DNA of 11,559 nucleotides, from assembly GCA_030430725.1 (NCBI GenBank), contig JAUIKP010000052.1, positions 1-11,559 on the forward strand, in the 5' to 3' direction. The stretch is from Nitrospiria bacterium. GTDB taxonomy: Bacteria > Nitrospirota > Nitrospiria > Nitrospirales > UBA8639. Under the pieces are notes generated by a model, which worked only from the letters and a program-made list of their open reading frames with translations, was not told the DNA's origin and did no database searches. Positions 1-7,071 of the stretch are shown piece after piece (positions within the stretch are counted from its first letter, which is position 1; every line of letters starts with the position of its first letter). Both the position numbers and the translations under genes were made by a program.

Positions 1-560
1 GTAACGTATCCCCGTTTCCAAAATCCCAAATAACTGTCCTGTGGACCCTGTAACCATGGATGAGCTGCGAAGATGCCGCCCCAATGTTCACGAAATTCCA
101 CGTCGATAGTTTCAATGGTGGATAATTGGCGACCGGCTTTGAGTGTTTCCTGCGCGGCCTTTCCCACGACGTGGTCATATCCCACAAATGCGGATGTGCC
201 AGATTCGACCACCATCTTCTGTAATGTTTGGGCCTGTTCCAAGTCCGGGGGACAGAGAGGTTTTTCCACAAGAATGGCTTTGGGTTTTTCCTCAAGAGCC
301 CCAAGTGCCAGGGTAAGGTGGGAGTCTGGAGGAGTCCCAACAACCACGAGATCAAATCCTCCTCTCGGGGCGTCTTTGACCAGGGAAAGCTTGATGGCTT
401 CGTCCCATTTTCCATACCGGGTCGGATAAATGGTCTGTTTGGTTCGATCCAATGCCGCTTGGTCCACATCGCATATCGTGACGTTCCAACCCAGGGAACG
501 GGATGCATGAGCCAAATGATTGCCGATCGACCCGGCTCCGAAAATTTTTACGTTATACAT
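1..560 (-). CDS. Gfo/Idh/MocA-family NAD(P)-dependent oxidoreductase, N-terminal part (cut by window edge)
   Basis: Reading leftwards from an ATG at 560-558 gives 186 codons without a stop before the window edge, so the C-terminus is missing. A Rossmann dinucleotide-binding motif GAGSIG lies at residues 8-13. An acidic residue (D31) ends the second strand. VVVGTPPDSH (about 72-81) and the family hallmark EKP (99-101) follow, the latter carrying the Lys that normally acts in hydride transfer. The stretch EHWGGIFAAHPWL (about 158-170) starts the substrate-binding domain. Members of this family oxidise or reduce sugars and sugar nucleotides, often in surface polysaccharide loci. The start is fixed by a near-perfect Shine-Dalgarno four bases upstream. 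It is the last visible gene of the minus-strand run, 94 bp after the surface carbohydrate gene, so a role in making a glycan precursor is likely. The exact substrate cannot be told. Confidence 0.9.
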   Translation of the reverse strand, partial: MYNVKIFGAGSIGNHLAHASRSLGWNVTICDVDQAALDRTKQTIYPTRYGKWDEAIKLSLVKDAPRGGFDLVVVGTPPDSHLTLALGALEEKPKAILVEKPLCPPDLEQAQTLQKMVVESGTSAFVGYDHVVGKAAQETLKAGRQLSTIETIDVEFREHWGGIFAAHPWLQGPQDSYLGFWKRGYV

Positions 561-563
561 GTA

Positions 564-572
564 TCCTCCTTA
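564..572 (-). promoter_or_regulatory. Strong ribosome binding site of the Gfo/Idh gene
   Basis: On the minus strand this reads TAAGGAGGA, a near-perfect anti-16S match. The AGGAGG core sits four bases before the ATG at 560. It is by far the best RBS in the window and fixes the start of the oxidoreductase. It suggests this gene is translated independently of the genes before it. Confidence 0.85.
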
Positions 573-608
573 GAGTGTTCACCAGATTCGGTATATGTTT
601 CCCGATGC

Positions 609-641
609 ATGCCCACCCTGAGTGTGGGTAGAGGCATTTTT
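609..641 (+). terminator. Hairpin followed by a T-run, oriented for plus-strand transcripts
   Basis: In the gap between the surface carbohydrate gene and the Gfo/Idh gene, ATGCC (609-613) pairs with GGCAT (633-637) and ACCC (615-618) with GGGT (626-629). A TTTTT run ends at 641. The T-run follows the hairpin only in the plus direction, which is antisense to both flanking genes. On the minus strand the same hairpin forms but has no U-tract. It could limit antisense transcription from the left, or simply be an intercistronic hairpin affecting mRNA stability. Confidence 0.35.
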
Positions 642-654
642 CATTCTCGAGTGG

Positions 655-2043
655 TTAGTTGGGAAATATTTCAAAAATATTGTCGTGCAGGGTCCTGACT
701 TGTATGTGGTGAAATCTTCCTAAAGCCTGTTGTAATCGCTCGATGCGTTCTTCGATATGCGCCAGGGTGATTTCAGGGAAAATGTGGGTCAGATAATTGT
801 AGCGTTGCGATCGGTTTTGATTGCCCATGCGAAATTGCGCGTTGAATCGGCGTCGTAATTTTCTGCCAATGGCCTGAGATTTTGCGGCGAGTACCGTTCC
901 CCATTTCGGGGTCGGGGGTGAAATAGTGGCGTCGAATATTTCCAGCGTATTCACGATGTTTTCCGAGGCAAAAGGCCCTTGGAGGGCTGCCAGGTATTGC
1001 TCAATTAAGCGGGTTTTGGCTTCAGAACCATTTTCCTGCGCAGACTGATCATCTAAGGTTGTTTTGATGAGTTCAATTAATTCCGAAGAGCTAGTTGTCT
1101 TGCGGCTAACGGCATTCGGCAGTTGTTTGTCAAAACGGTCTGAGGTGATCGGTTGATAGGAAAAAACAGGACGTTTCAGGACATATCCTTCCAAGCCGGT
1201 GGTGCAACTATTATGAATGATGGCATCGGCTGCCAATAGCCAGGGAATGACATGCCCTTCTATATGCACCTGGACATTGGTATATCCGTTCGCGGCCTGC
1301 TTCCATGTCTCGTGGTTTTCAGAGGGATGGGGACGGATCAAGATGGTATGAGCGGGAAAGGCTGCGGCCATTTGGCCGACCATTTCCTGAAAATACTGGA
1401 ATAGCGCGAGACGGTGGCGGGCCATCCCAAGATCAAATTCGTCCACATCCGATGGTGCGACTGCTGCCCGTTCAAGCGCTTCCTTTTCCGCACCCTTGTT
1501 AGGCCTGAAGTGGTTCAACTTGCCAAAATTGGTATTGATGAGGATGATTTTTCCAAATTTTTTATGGATAGTTTCGACTTGCGGCGTCCAATATTGGCGC
1601 ATTTCAGGCCGCAATAAATCCACACGGGAATTTCCCGTTATATGCACAGGCATTCCGTTGTATTTGGGTTGGGACTTCCAGATTCTGGCATTTTCTGGTC
1701 CCCATGCTAAAAAGAGATTTGGACGGGAAAATTCTGTCGAGCCCAATTTTTCCTTCACATACACTTCCGGAGAACAATACACAATGGCTTCCTCGTCCGT
1801 TCCTACCAACGAATGCCCCAATTTGGCCAGGAGGGAGAAGACGATAGAGTTCCGGTTATGAAGATTGGTGGGGAGGTAGATAGATTTGGGTAAAGCGGCA
1901 AGATTGAGTTGAATTTCGCGCTTTTCCCCAATAATGACAGTAAATCCACGCTCTGCGGCGAAGCAGGAAAGCAAAACTTTGGCGTCAAATTCCCTATTGA
2001 AGATTTCTACGGGAATGGTGAGACGGTGGCGGGGTTTTGTCAT
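655..2043 (-). CDS. Surface carbohydrate biosynthesis protein (GT-B-like)
   Basis: This 462-residue protein begins with a short strand and an IPVE(I)xxREFDAKVLL segment (about 10-25). It has the layout of the surface carbohydrate biosynthesis family, whose members sit in LPS and capsule loci and look like GT-B glycosyltransferases or CDP-glycerol-type transferases. Recognisable pieces are ITGNSRVDLL (about 135-144), IRPHPSENH (236-244) and HNSCTTGLEGY (277-287). The last two resemble the donor-binding end of GT-B enzymes. The C-terminal 80 residues are basic and helical. The ATG at 2043 has only a weak GGGA upstream. It follows the ELM1 ORF by 65 bp and precedes the Gfo/Idh gene by 94 bp on the same strand. 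No signal peptide or membrane segment is seen, so it should be cytosolic. The acceptor and donor are unknown. Confidence 0.8.
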   Translation of the reverse strand: MTKPRHRLTIPVEIFNREFDAKVLLSCFAAERGFTVIIGEKREIQLNLAALPKSIYLPTNLHNRNSIVFSLLAKLGHSLVGTDEEAIVYCSPEVYVKEKLGSTEFSRPNLFLAWGPENARIWKSQPKYNGMPVHITGNSRVDLLRPEMRQYWTPQVETIHKKFGKIILINTNFGKLNHFRPNKGAEKEALERAAVAPSDVDEFDLGMARHRLALFQYFQEMVGQMAAAFPAHTILIRPHPSENHETWKQAANGYTNVQVHIEGHVIPWLLAADAIIHNSCTTGLEGYVLKRPVFSYQPITSDRFDKQLPNAVSRKTTSSSELIELIKTTLDDQSAQENGSEAKTRLIEQYLAALQGPFASENIVNTLEIFDATISPPTPKWGTVLAAKSQAIGRKLRRRFNAQFRMGNQNRSQRYNYLTHIFPEITLAHIEERIERLQQALGRFHHIQVRTLHDNIFEIFPN

Positions 2044-2066
2044 TTCATATTTATCCCAACACGTTT

Positions 2067-2087
2067 CGGAGCGCTTTTTTTGCTCCG
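2067..2087 (-). other. Intercistronic hairpin
   Basis: A perfect 6-bp stem (CGGAGC/GCTCCG) with a nine-base loop lies between the ELM1 ORF stop (2109) and the surface carbohydrate start (2043). On the minus strand the loop is A-rich and no U-run follows, so it is not a standard terminator. It may stabilise or process the polycistronic mRNA. Confidence 0.3.
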
Positions 2088-2108
2088 GCGGTGCTGATTG
2101 TCGCTTTG

Positions 2109-2831
2109 TTACCGGTGATCAAAGATTCCAAGAGTGGCTTTGACTTTTCGGGCGACTGTTTCCGTTTCCTTTAATTGCGGGCGTGTCCCGTTTGTAATGG
2201 GTTCTCCGAACGGCCGGGCCATTCCACTTTTGATAAGGGAATCGTGCAACATGGCCAGATTTCGACGAGGTTGCACCAATCCCACACGCATGAGCCGAGC
2301 GCAAAGACGTTCCAATCCTTGTTGGGGACGAGCGGTTCCCCGTTTATTCAAGGGTTGGGATTGGGCCCGTTGAATAATCTTCTCACTGAGCCGTACCTTC
2401 CATGTTGGGGAATTTTCCGGAAGCGGGACAATATAAACCGGCTTAGCTAAAGAGGCTGCCTCAGCCAACATGGATTCGCTTTCTCCGGTGACGATAATGA
2501 CATCGGCACCAGCCAAATAGGCGAAATACGGATTGTCGGACTGGTTTGGCTTCCATGTATGAACATAATGATCCGGCAGCAGGGTCGACTCAAGCGCCAA
2601 GCTCAGATCTTTGCCTGTTCTGGGTGACGTGACGGCAAAAATTTTCCCATGGCATTGTTCTGCGAGGTCTTTCAGTTGTTTGCCAATCATCCGAGCCATA
2701 TCAGGGGAAAATTTGAACCGTGCAGTGGAACCCCCCACGACAAAGACGATGCGGGGATGTGGCGCCTTGTCAAAGAGATTGGGCCATCGCTGCGTAACTC
2801 CGTCCAGTCTTTCCTGGGTTAATTCATTCAA
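2109..2831 (-). CDS. C-terminal half of an ELM1/GtrOC1-family putative glycosyltransferase (split from the upstream ORF)
   Basis: The product is about 240 residues. It carries the second half of the ELM1 domain (PF06258 type): PRIVFVVGGSTARFKFS (about 26-42), the central ADVIIVTGESESMLAEA (109-125) and PVYIVPL (131-137). The first half (WILSDGKVGH to VVITPSYYGFP) lies at the end of the upstream ORF, one frame away. The only in-frame start before the domain is TTG at 2831, overlapping the upstream TGA as TTGA. There is no Shine-Dalgarno before it, and the next ATG codons fall inside the domain. This is therefore most likely the displaced 3' part of one gene broken by an indel. Translation by termination-reinitiation or a -1 slip is an alternative. 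ELM1/GtrOC1 proteins have a GT-B-like fold, and the phage GtrOC1 modifies O-antigen. The reading frame downstream of the break is long and well conserved. Confidence 0.7.
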   Translation of the reverse strand: MNELTQERLDGVTQRWPNLFDKAPHPRIVFVVGGSTARFKFSPDMARMIGKQLKDLAEQCHGKIFAVTSPRTGKDLSLALESTLLPDHYVHTWKPNQSDNPYFAYLAGADVIIVTGESESMLAEAASLAKPVYIVPLPENSPTWKVRLSEKIIQRAQSQPLNKRGTARPQQGLERLCARLMRVGLVQPRRNLAMLHDSLIKSGMARPFGEPITNGTRPQLKETETVARKVKATLGIFDHR

Positions 2832-4513
2832 CGAGGAAAGCCGTAATAGGATGGAGTAATGACGACATCAAAGAAGTCAGCGGAACATCCTCCTTTTCGT
2901 CCCAATTGAATAATCCGTGTTTTTCCCCGGCTTTGTTCACGAATCCATCTGGCAATTGGTGCCGGTCGCCAACCGGTAGAAATCACGAGGTCGGGCCAGG
3001 GGGGGCAAAGAGGGGAAGAGCGAACTCTATTTATGCCTATTATATTGGGAGGGAGTAATCCCCACACGAGTTTTTGGATTTTATGCCATCCGTAGAATCG
3101 CAACTTTTTAATTTCATAAGGCCACCCCAAGGACTTTGCGAGTACTTCTGATTGAGTGGTATGTCCAACTTTGCCGTCTGAGAGTATCCAGGTTCGCGGG
3201 GGAGAACCGATCCAATGCCCTCCACAACGGATAAATCTCTGAGGAATTCCCTTGGGTGTTTTAGTATGGAACGCCAGCTTCCAGTGTATAGCCGGATAGC
3301 GGGCGCCAATTGTTTCAAGGTGACTCATCCACCAGTTCATATCTTGTTTCGATCCGGTGTGAGGAGTTTCAGCAGCATAGGGTTGTCCCGGGTTGGTAAG
3401 ATCTATCGCCACAAAGACCATGCCATGTGCACGGGTAAACATTTCTTCAAAAACCCACGGGATATCTTCATCTGGGACGAGATGAAGCCCTCCGGGTGAC
3501 AGGACCAGGTCGAATTGTCGGGAAGGCAGTGGGTCTGAGTCTTTTTGACAAAGATCCAATGAGGTCATGGTTAATGAGGAAAGGTCGGTATCCCGAAGGT
3601 GTTCGGGAACACTGTCGGAAAGTTGCCCGAAATGACAGTACAGAAGCGACTTGGCCTGGAGGGTGCGCACCGCTTCTTGAAGGTCGTGAATGGTCTCGAT
3701 CTCCTGGAAAGGAGATTGTTTCGAAGGGGAACTATTCCGGAGATCCTTTGCCTGTTTAGCAAATTCTGAAAATAGCGAGGAGGGATGTTTCCGAGAAAAT
3801 AAAAGGAATCCTTTTTGGTTGGCACTGTGTTCCAAATTAAACCAAACATCGCCCTCAAGGCTTTTTTGGTACACAAATTCCTGAGGAAAGGGCTGCCAAG
3901 GTTGCGTATGGAGAGCCGTATAATGGAGAACTTTTGACTGGCCTTCCCGATATTCTTCATCACGGGCATTCCATTCGGGTTCCAATGGACCCCAGAGGTT
4001 GGGTACTTCCAAGGCGCGCTGCACCAGCGCGTTTTTTCTCTCGAATTGTGCCGCCTCAAGAGACCAAATGGCAGCCATTTTTTTGCAATCCATGACCATT
4101 ACCGAAGTATCATTCTGTGCGATCGAGAGAAAGCCATGATCGTGCAAATCGTGGTCGAATAATATTCCAGGATCCGCCAGGTAGATTTGATCGACATCGT
4201 TGTAAATCGCTCGTCCTGCCTGACCGGCAAATGTCGGGATCGCAAATCGATAATTTGTAAACCCCGTCAGCCATTTGCGTCGGTCAAATCCCTTTAATTC
4301 CTTCATGAGATATATTTCGTATACTCGAGCCGGATCGCGAACCTGTTCAATTGACCAGATGAGTATACGTTCGGCTCGGCCTTGGGCTGATTCGCTTCCA
4401 ACGAAAATTCGCACCGGAGTTGTTCCAGAGGGAGCGATGCCTTTTCTGACCTCCAAAATGATTTTTTCGGGTATTACCCTGATGCCGTTGGGTCTAGAGC
4501 GGTGACGTGACAT
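2828..4513 (-). CDS. Fusion protein: GT8-like glycosyltransferase, degenerate SAM methyltransferase-like domain, and N-terminal half of ELM1
   Basis: The ORF encodes 561 residues in three parts. Residues about 33-250 resemble a GT8-like GT-A glycosyltransferase: VRIFVGSES (34-42), RAIYNDVDQIYLADP (101-115) with the DVD metal-binding motif at 106-108, and VMVMDC (138-143). Residues about 285-415 follow the outline of a class I methyltransferase: FDLVLSPGGLHLVP (334-347), then a helix with WVFEEMF, and WW at 394-395. However, the glycine-rich SAM loop is absent and the usual VLEH box reads GLHL, so this part is probably inactive. Residues 441-561 are the first half of an ELM1 domain (TWILSDGKVGH, CPPWPDLVISTGWRPAP, FFDVVITPSYYGFP), which then stops at TGA. 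An in-frame TAA lies six codons upstream of the ATG at 4513, so that start is nearly forced. The gene begins 60 bp after spt. The likely role is sugar transfer in glycolipid or surface glycan assembly at the cytosolic face. Confidence 0.75.
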   Translation of the reverse strand: MSRHRSRPNGIRVIPEKIILEVRKGIAPSGTTPVRIFVGSESAQGRAERILIWSIEQVRDPARVYEIYLMKELKGFDRRKWLTGFTNYRFAIPTFAGQAGRAIYNDVDQIYLADPGILFDHDLHDHGFLSIAQNDTSVMVMDCKKMAAIWSLEAAQFERKNALVQRALEVPNLWGPLEPEWNARDEEYREGQSKVLHYTALHTQPWQPFPQEFVYQKSLEGDVWFNLEHSANQKGFLLFSRKHPSSLFSEFAKQAKDLRNSSPSKQSPFQEIETIHDLQEAVRTLQAKSLLYCHFGQLSDSVPEHLRDTDLSSLTMTSLDLCQKDSDPLPSRQFDLVLSPGGLHLVPDEDIPWVFEEMFTRAHGMVFVAIDLTNPGQPYAAETPHTGSKQDMNWWMSHLETIGARYPAIHWKLAFHTKTPKGIPQRFIRCGGHWIGSPPRTWILSDGKVGHTTQSEVLAKSLGWPYEIKKLRFYGWHKIQKLVWGLLPPNIIGINRVRSSPLCPPWPDLVISTGWRPAPIARWIREQSRGKTRIIQLGRKGGCSADFFDVVITPSYYGFPR

Positions 4514-4573
4514 GAGACATTTGGGAAATTATCAGGATCGTTGTTTCGGCAGGCCATCGAAACGCTAGCATTT

Positions 4574-5803
4574 TTAATTGAGAGTTGCACCTGGTTGTAC
4601 GTGAGCAGGGCTGATGTGGGTTTGAGTTCCATGAGACATGTCGGCAAATGCCGCAATAATTTTTTCAATTTGTTTGTGTGTATGAGCGGCACTCACACTG
4701 CATCGCAAGAGGCATTCGCCATTTGGAGTGGCAGGAGGAATCATGAGGTTGACATAAATCCCATTTTCCAAAAGTTGTTGCCACATGGTGAGAGCCAATT
4801 CTTTATTGGGGACCATTGCGGCAATGATAGGTCCTACCTCCGCCCCTAAAATGTACCCACTCTTCGTTAACCCTTCATATAAATTCCGGGAATTGGTCCA
4901 CAGATGCTGACGGAGTTCCGGTTGAGTTTGGATGATGCGAATGGTGGCTCGTGTCGAAGCAACAACTGACGGGCATGGGGAAGCGGTGAAAATATAGGGT
5001 CGACTGGTGTATCGGATTAATTCGAATTCGGGATGGAAGCTTATGCCGAATCCTCCCGTCGAGCCCAGGCTTTTGCTGAATGTCCCGACAATACAATCGA
5101 CGTCCTGTTCGACTCCTGTTTCTTCGGCTAAGCCACGGCCATGTTGTCCGAGTACCCCCAACGAATGCGCTTCATCAACGATCAGGGTGGCCCCATACTT
5201 TTTCTTCACCTCGACGATTTCAGCCAACGGGGCTCGATCACCCAGCATGCTATAAATGCCCTCAACGACAATTAAGGTTCGATAACTTCGATCCCCCAAG
5301 CGACGGAGCCGTTTTTCCAAATCTACCACGTTGTTATGCTTAAACCGGATAATCTCTGCGCCTCCAAGTCGGCATCCATCATAAATGCTGGCATGGGAGT
5401 CCCCATCTATCAAAATAGTGTCCCCGGGGCCTGCAAGAGCAGAAAGCACTCCAAGATTGGCCTGGTAGCCTGTTGAAAAGACAATGGCATAAGGCGCACC
5501 ATAGAAATCCGCGATGGCCTTTTCCAGCGCTTTATGGCTCGCAAAGGATCCATTTGCCATTCTCGATCCGGTGGTGCCGGTTCCTTCCTGGGCAAGCGCC
5601 TGTTGGGCGGCTGTGATGGAATCAGGATGAAAGGTCAAACCTAGGTAGTTATTGGTACCAACTAGAATGGTCTTGCGACCGTTGATAATGGCTTCTGTCG
5701 GGGAAATAATTTTTTCGACGGTGACGTGAAACGGATTGACCCCACTTTTCAGTAACTCGTTTCTGGCTTCTTGGATGGGAAGAAATTTGTCAAATAATGA
5801 CAT
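4574..5803 (-). CDS. spt: Serine palmitoyltransferase (PLP-dependent alpha-oxoamine synthase)
   Basis: This 409-residue enzyme should condense L-serine with a fatty acyl thioester, giving 3-keto-dihydrosphingosine, CO2 and free carrier: the first committed step of sphingolipid synthesis. Visible marks are SPTEAIINGR (34-43), GTTGSRMANGSF (76-87), the PLP-stacking His137 in DSHASIYDG, VVEGIYSMLGD (179-189), Asp210 and His213 in VDEAHSLG, the Schiff-base Lys244 in TFSKSLG, RPYIFTASPCPSVVA (268-282) and LLRCS with Arg367 (365-369). SPTEA, EGIYSMLGD, RPYIFTAS and PPATP fit Spt rather than BioF, Kbl or HemA. Where Sphingomonas Spt has Arg378 just before PPATP, this protein has Ile355. It starts 2 bp after the ACP stop, implying translational coupling and an acyl-ACP substrate. 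It is a cytosolic homodimer by family. The residue assignments come from remembered Sphingomonas numbering. Confidence 0.92.
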   Translation of the reverse strand: MSLFDKFLPIQEARNELLKSGVNPFHVTVEKIISPTEAIINGRKTILVGTNNYLGLTFHPDSITAAQQALAQEGTGTTGSRMANGSFASHKALEKAIADFYGAPYAIVFSTGYQANLGVLSALAGPGDTILIDGDSHASIYDGCRLGGAEIIRFKHNNVVDLEKRLRRLGDRSYRTLIVVEGIYSMLGDRAPLAEIVEVKKKYGATLIVDEAHSLGVLGQHGRGLAEETGVEQDVDCIVGTFSKSLGSTGGFGISFHPEFELIRYTSRPYIFTASPCPSVVASTRATIRIIQTQPELRQHLWTNSRNLYEGLTKSGYILGAEVGPIIAAMVPNKELALTMWQQLLENGIYVNLMIPPATPNGECLLRCSVSAAHTHKQIEKIIAAFADMSHGTQTHISPAHVQPGATLN

Positions 5804-5805
5804 GA

Positions 5806-6051
5806 TTACCCTTTCAGCAACTTCTCAATCTCTTCGCCCAGGTCCTTGACTGTTCGGATATTGGGAAGATTATTCAGAGGGATGGAAATATCAAAGTGAT
5901 CTTCGATTTTTAAGAGGACTTGCATGACTTGTAAGGAATCCAATCCCAGTTCTGCGACCAGCTCGGTTTGTTCTTTTAATTGAAAGCCTGGTTTGGTAAA
6001 AGGCTTGAGGGTGTCGAACAGTTGGGGAAGGATGGCGGAATAACTCATCAT
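5806..6051 (-). CDS. acp: Dedicated acyl carrier protein for sphingolipid synthesis
   Basis: The product is 81 residues with the four-helix ACP pattern. The phosphopantetheine-attachment motif is GLDSLQVM, with Ser39 preceded by Asp38. The following IEDHFDISIPLNNL segment (about 49-62) matches helix II to III of type II carrier proteins. It is a stand-alone ACP with no fatty-acid-synthase genes beside it. It sits between the epimerase gene (42 bp upstream) and spt (2 bp downstream), so it most likely carries the acyl chain from the ligase to Spt, as proposed for the Caulobacter locus. Two adjacent ATG codons (6051 and 6048) could start it. AAGAAGG lies about 10 bases upstream and fits either. 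It must be modified by a phosphopantetheinyl transferase encoded elsewhere. Confidence 0.9.
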   Translation of the reverse strand: MMSYSAILPQLFDTLKPFTKPGFQLKEQTELVAELGLDSLQVMQVLLKIEDHFDISIPLNNLPNIRTVKDLGEEIEKLLKG

Positions 6052-6093
6052 ATTATAATTGCCTTCTTAATGGAGGAAGAGAACAAGGCTGTA

Positions 6094-7035
6094 CTACTCC
6101 CTATGGGATGGCATGAGCCTATCCGATGTGAACAACCGACGCAAGCCTTCTTTGAGGCTGATTTGTGGCGTCCAGCCGAGCGTCTGCGTCGTGTGCGTAT
6201 CACAGACCCAATTGGGGTGGAGAAGTTCAGCAACTTTCCCGCTGGTGAAAAGGGGAGTGTATCCAAAGAGGCGGGAACATATTTCATTACTTTTCCCACC
6301 TATGTGTAATAGGCTTGGTGGAATATGTACGCGCAGGCGGAGGCAGGGATTAGAAAGGCGAAATACATCCTCCCAGGAATATCCCCCAGGGAACCCGTCA
6401 TCAATCTCAAAGGTTTGAGAAGGTGGGTCTCCATTTTTTAGCCAATGAAGAATCGCGCTGGCGAGATCCTCCACATGAATTAAGGAAAATTTGGCTTGGG
6501 AAGGACCGAGTTGAACCCCAATCCCTTTGCGCAACAGGGTAAAGAGGGGTAGCAGCGCACGATCTTTCGGTCCATAGACGGCAGGTGGACGAAAAATGCT
6601 CCACGTCAGTGTTCCTGCCTCACGAATTAAGACAGATTCACCTTCATGTTTGCTCCATGCATATGGTGAAAGTGATGGCTCCCGAGCGGCGAGAGATGAG
6701 AGAAGAACAAACCGCGGAAGAGGGAATTGTGCAAGACAGGCTTGAATCAGGTTAGAGACGCCCATGACGTTTGTTGTATGGAAGCCTTCTCGACTAACGC
6801 CGCGAATCGCTCCTGCACAGTGAATGACACCGACCGTATCTTTGACTAGGGTTAACAGACTGGCAGGATCTTCCAATTGGCCTTGGACCGGCGTGATTCC
6901 CAGTCCCTTGAGCTTTTGAGCCTGACTGGGAGAACGCACGAGTCCACGCACATGCCATCCGCTTTTCATTAGATGTTGTGCGATGACTCCACCAATGAAA
7001 CCGGAAGCCCCTGTTAGGGCAACGGTAGTGCGCAT
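6094..7035 (-). CDS. cerR: NAD(P)-dependent epimerase/dehydratase-type reductase, candidate ceramide reductase CerR
   Basis: This 313-residue protein is an extended short-chain dehydrogenase. The nucleotide-binding motif TGASGFIG is at residues 8-15. D56 (QLEDP) and HCAGA (72-76) follow, with LLSSLAA around the catalytic Ser113/114, and YAWSK with Tyr125 and Lys129 as the catalytic pair. RPPAVYGP (149-156) is the usual extended-SDR substrate-side motif. By sequence alone it could act on a sugar nucleotide or a lipid ketone. Its place between the acyl-AMP ligase and the ACP/Spt pair, the same order as Caulobacter cerR, favours reduction of the 3-keto group of the long-chain base or 3-oxo-ceramide. 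The gene begins 36 bp after the ligase and ends 42 bp before the ACP. The ATG at 7035 lacks a clear Shine-Dalgarno, so coupling to the upstream gene is likely. Function is inferred mainly from context. Confidence 0.78.
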   Translation of the reverse strand: MRTTVALTGASGFIGGVIAQHLMKSGWHVRGLVRSPSQAQKLKGLGITPVQGQLEDPASLLTLVKDTVGVIHCAGAIRGVSREGFHTTNVMGVSNLIQACLAQFPLPRFVLLSSLAAREPSLSPYAWSKHEGESVLIREAGTLTWSIFRPPAVYGPKDRALLPLFTLLRKGIGVQLGPSQAKFSLIHVEDLASAILHWLKNGDPPSQTFEIDDGFPGGYSWEDVFRLSNPCLRLRVHIPPSLLHIGGKSNEICSRLFGYTPLFTSGKVAELLHPNWVCDTHTTQTLGWTPQISLKEGLRRLFTSDRLMPSHRE

Positions 7036-7071
7036 AGACCGTGGAGGACGTGTGAGAAAAGGTGTCTGGTC

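Noticed and set aside
228..698. A 156-codon plus-strand ORF over the left end
   Set aside because: It lies antisense to the Gfo/Idh gene, which has an excellent ribosome binding site and a recognisable Rossmann fold.
2822..2845. Programmed -1 ribosomal frameshift joining the two ELM1 halves
   Set aside because: The zero-frame codons before the stop (GGC TTT CCT CGT TGA) do not form a standard X-XXY-YYZ slippery heptamer, and no clear downstream stimulatory structure was seen. An indel or reinitiation is simpler.
3571..4059. A 162-codon minus-strand ORF inside the fusion gene
   Set aside because: It is an out-of-frame shadow with low-quality, Arg/Ser/Pro-rich translation; the overlapping frame carries the GT and ELM1 motifs.
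4574..5803. Annotation of the oxoamine synthase as BioF (biotin) or Kbl
   Set aside because: The SPTEA, EGIYSMLGD, RPYIFTAS and PPATP segments and the neighbouring ACP, ligase and reductase fit serine palmitoyltransferase, and no other biotin or threonine-degradation gene is nearby.
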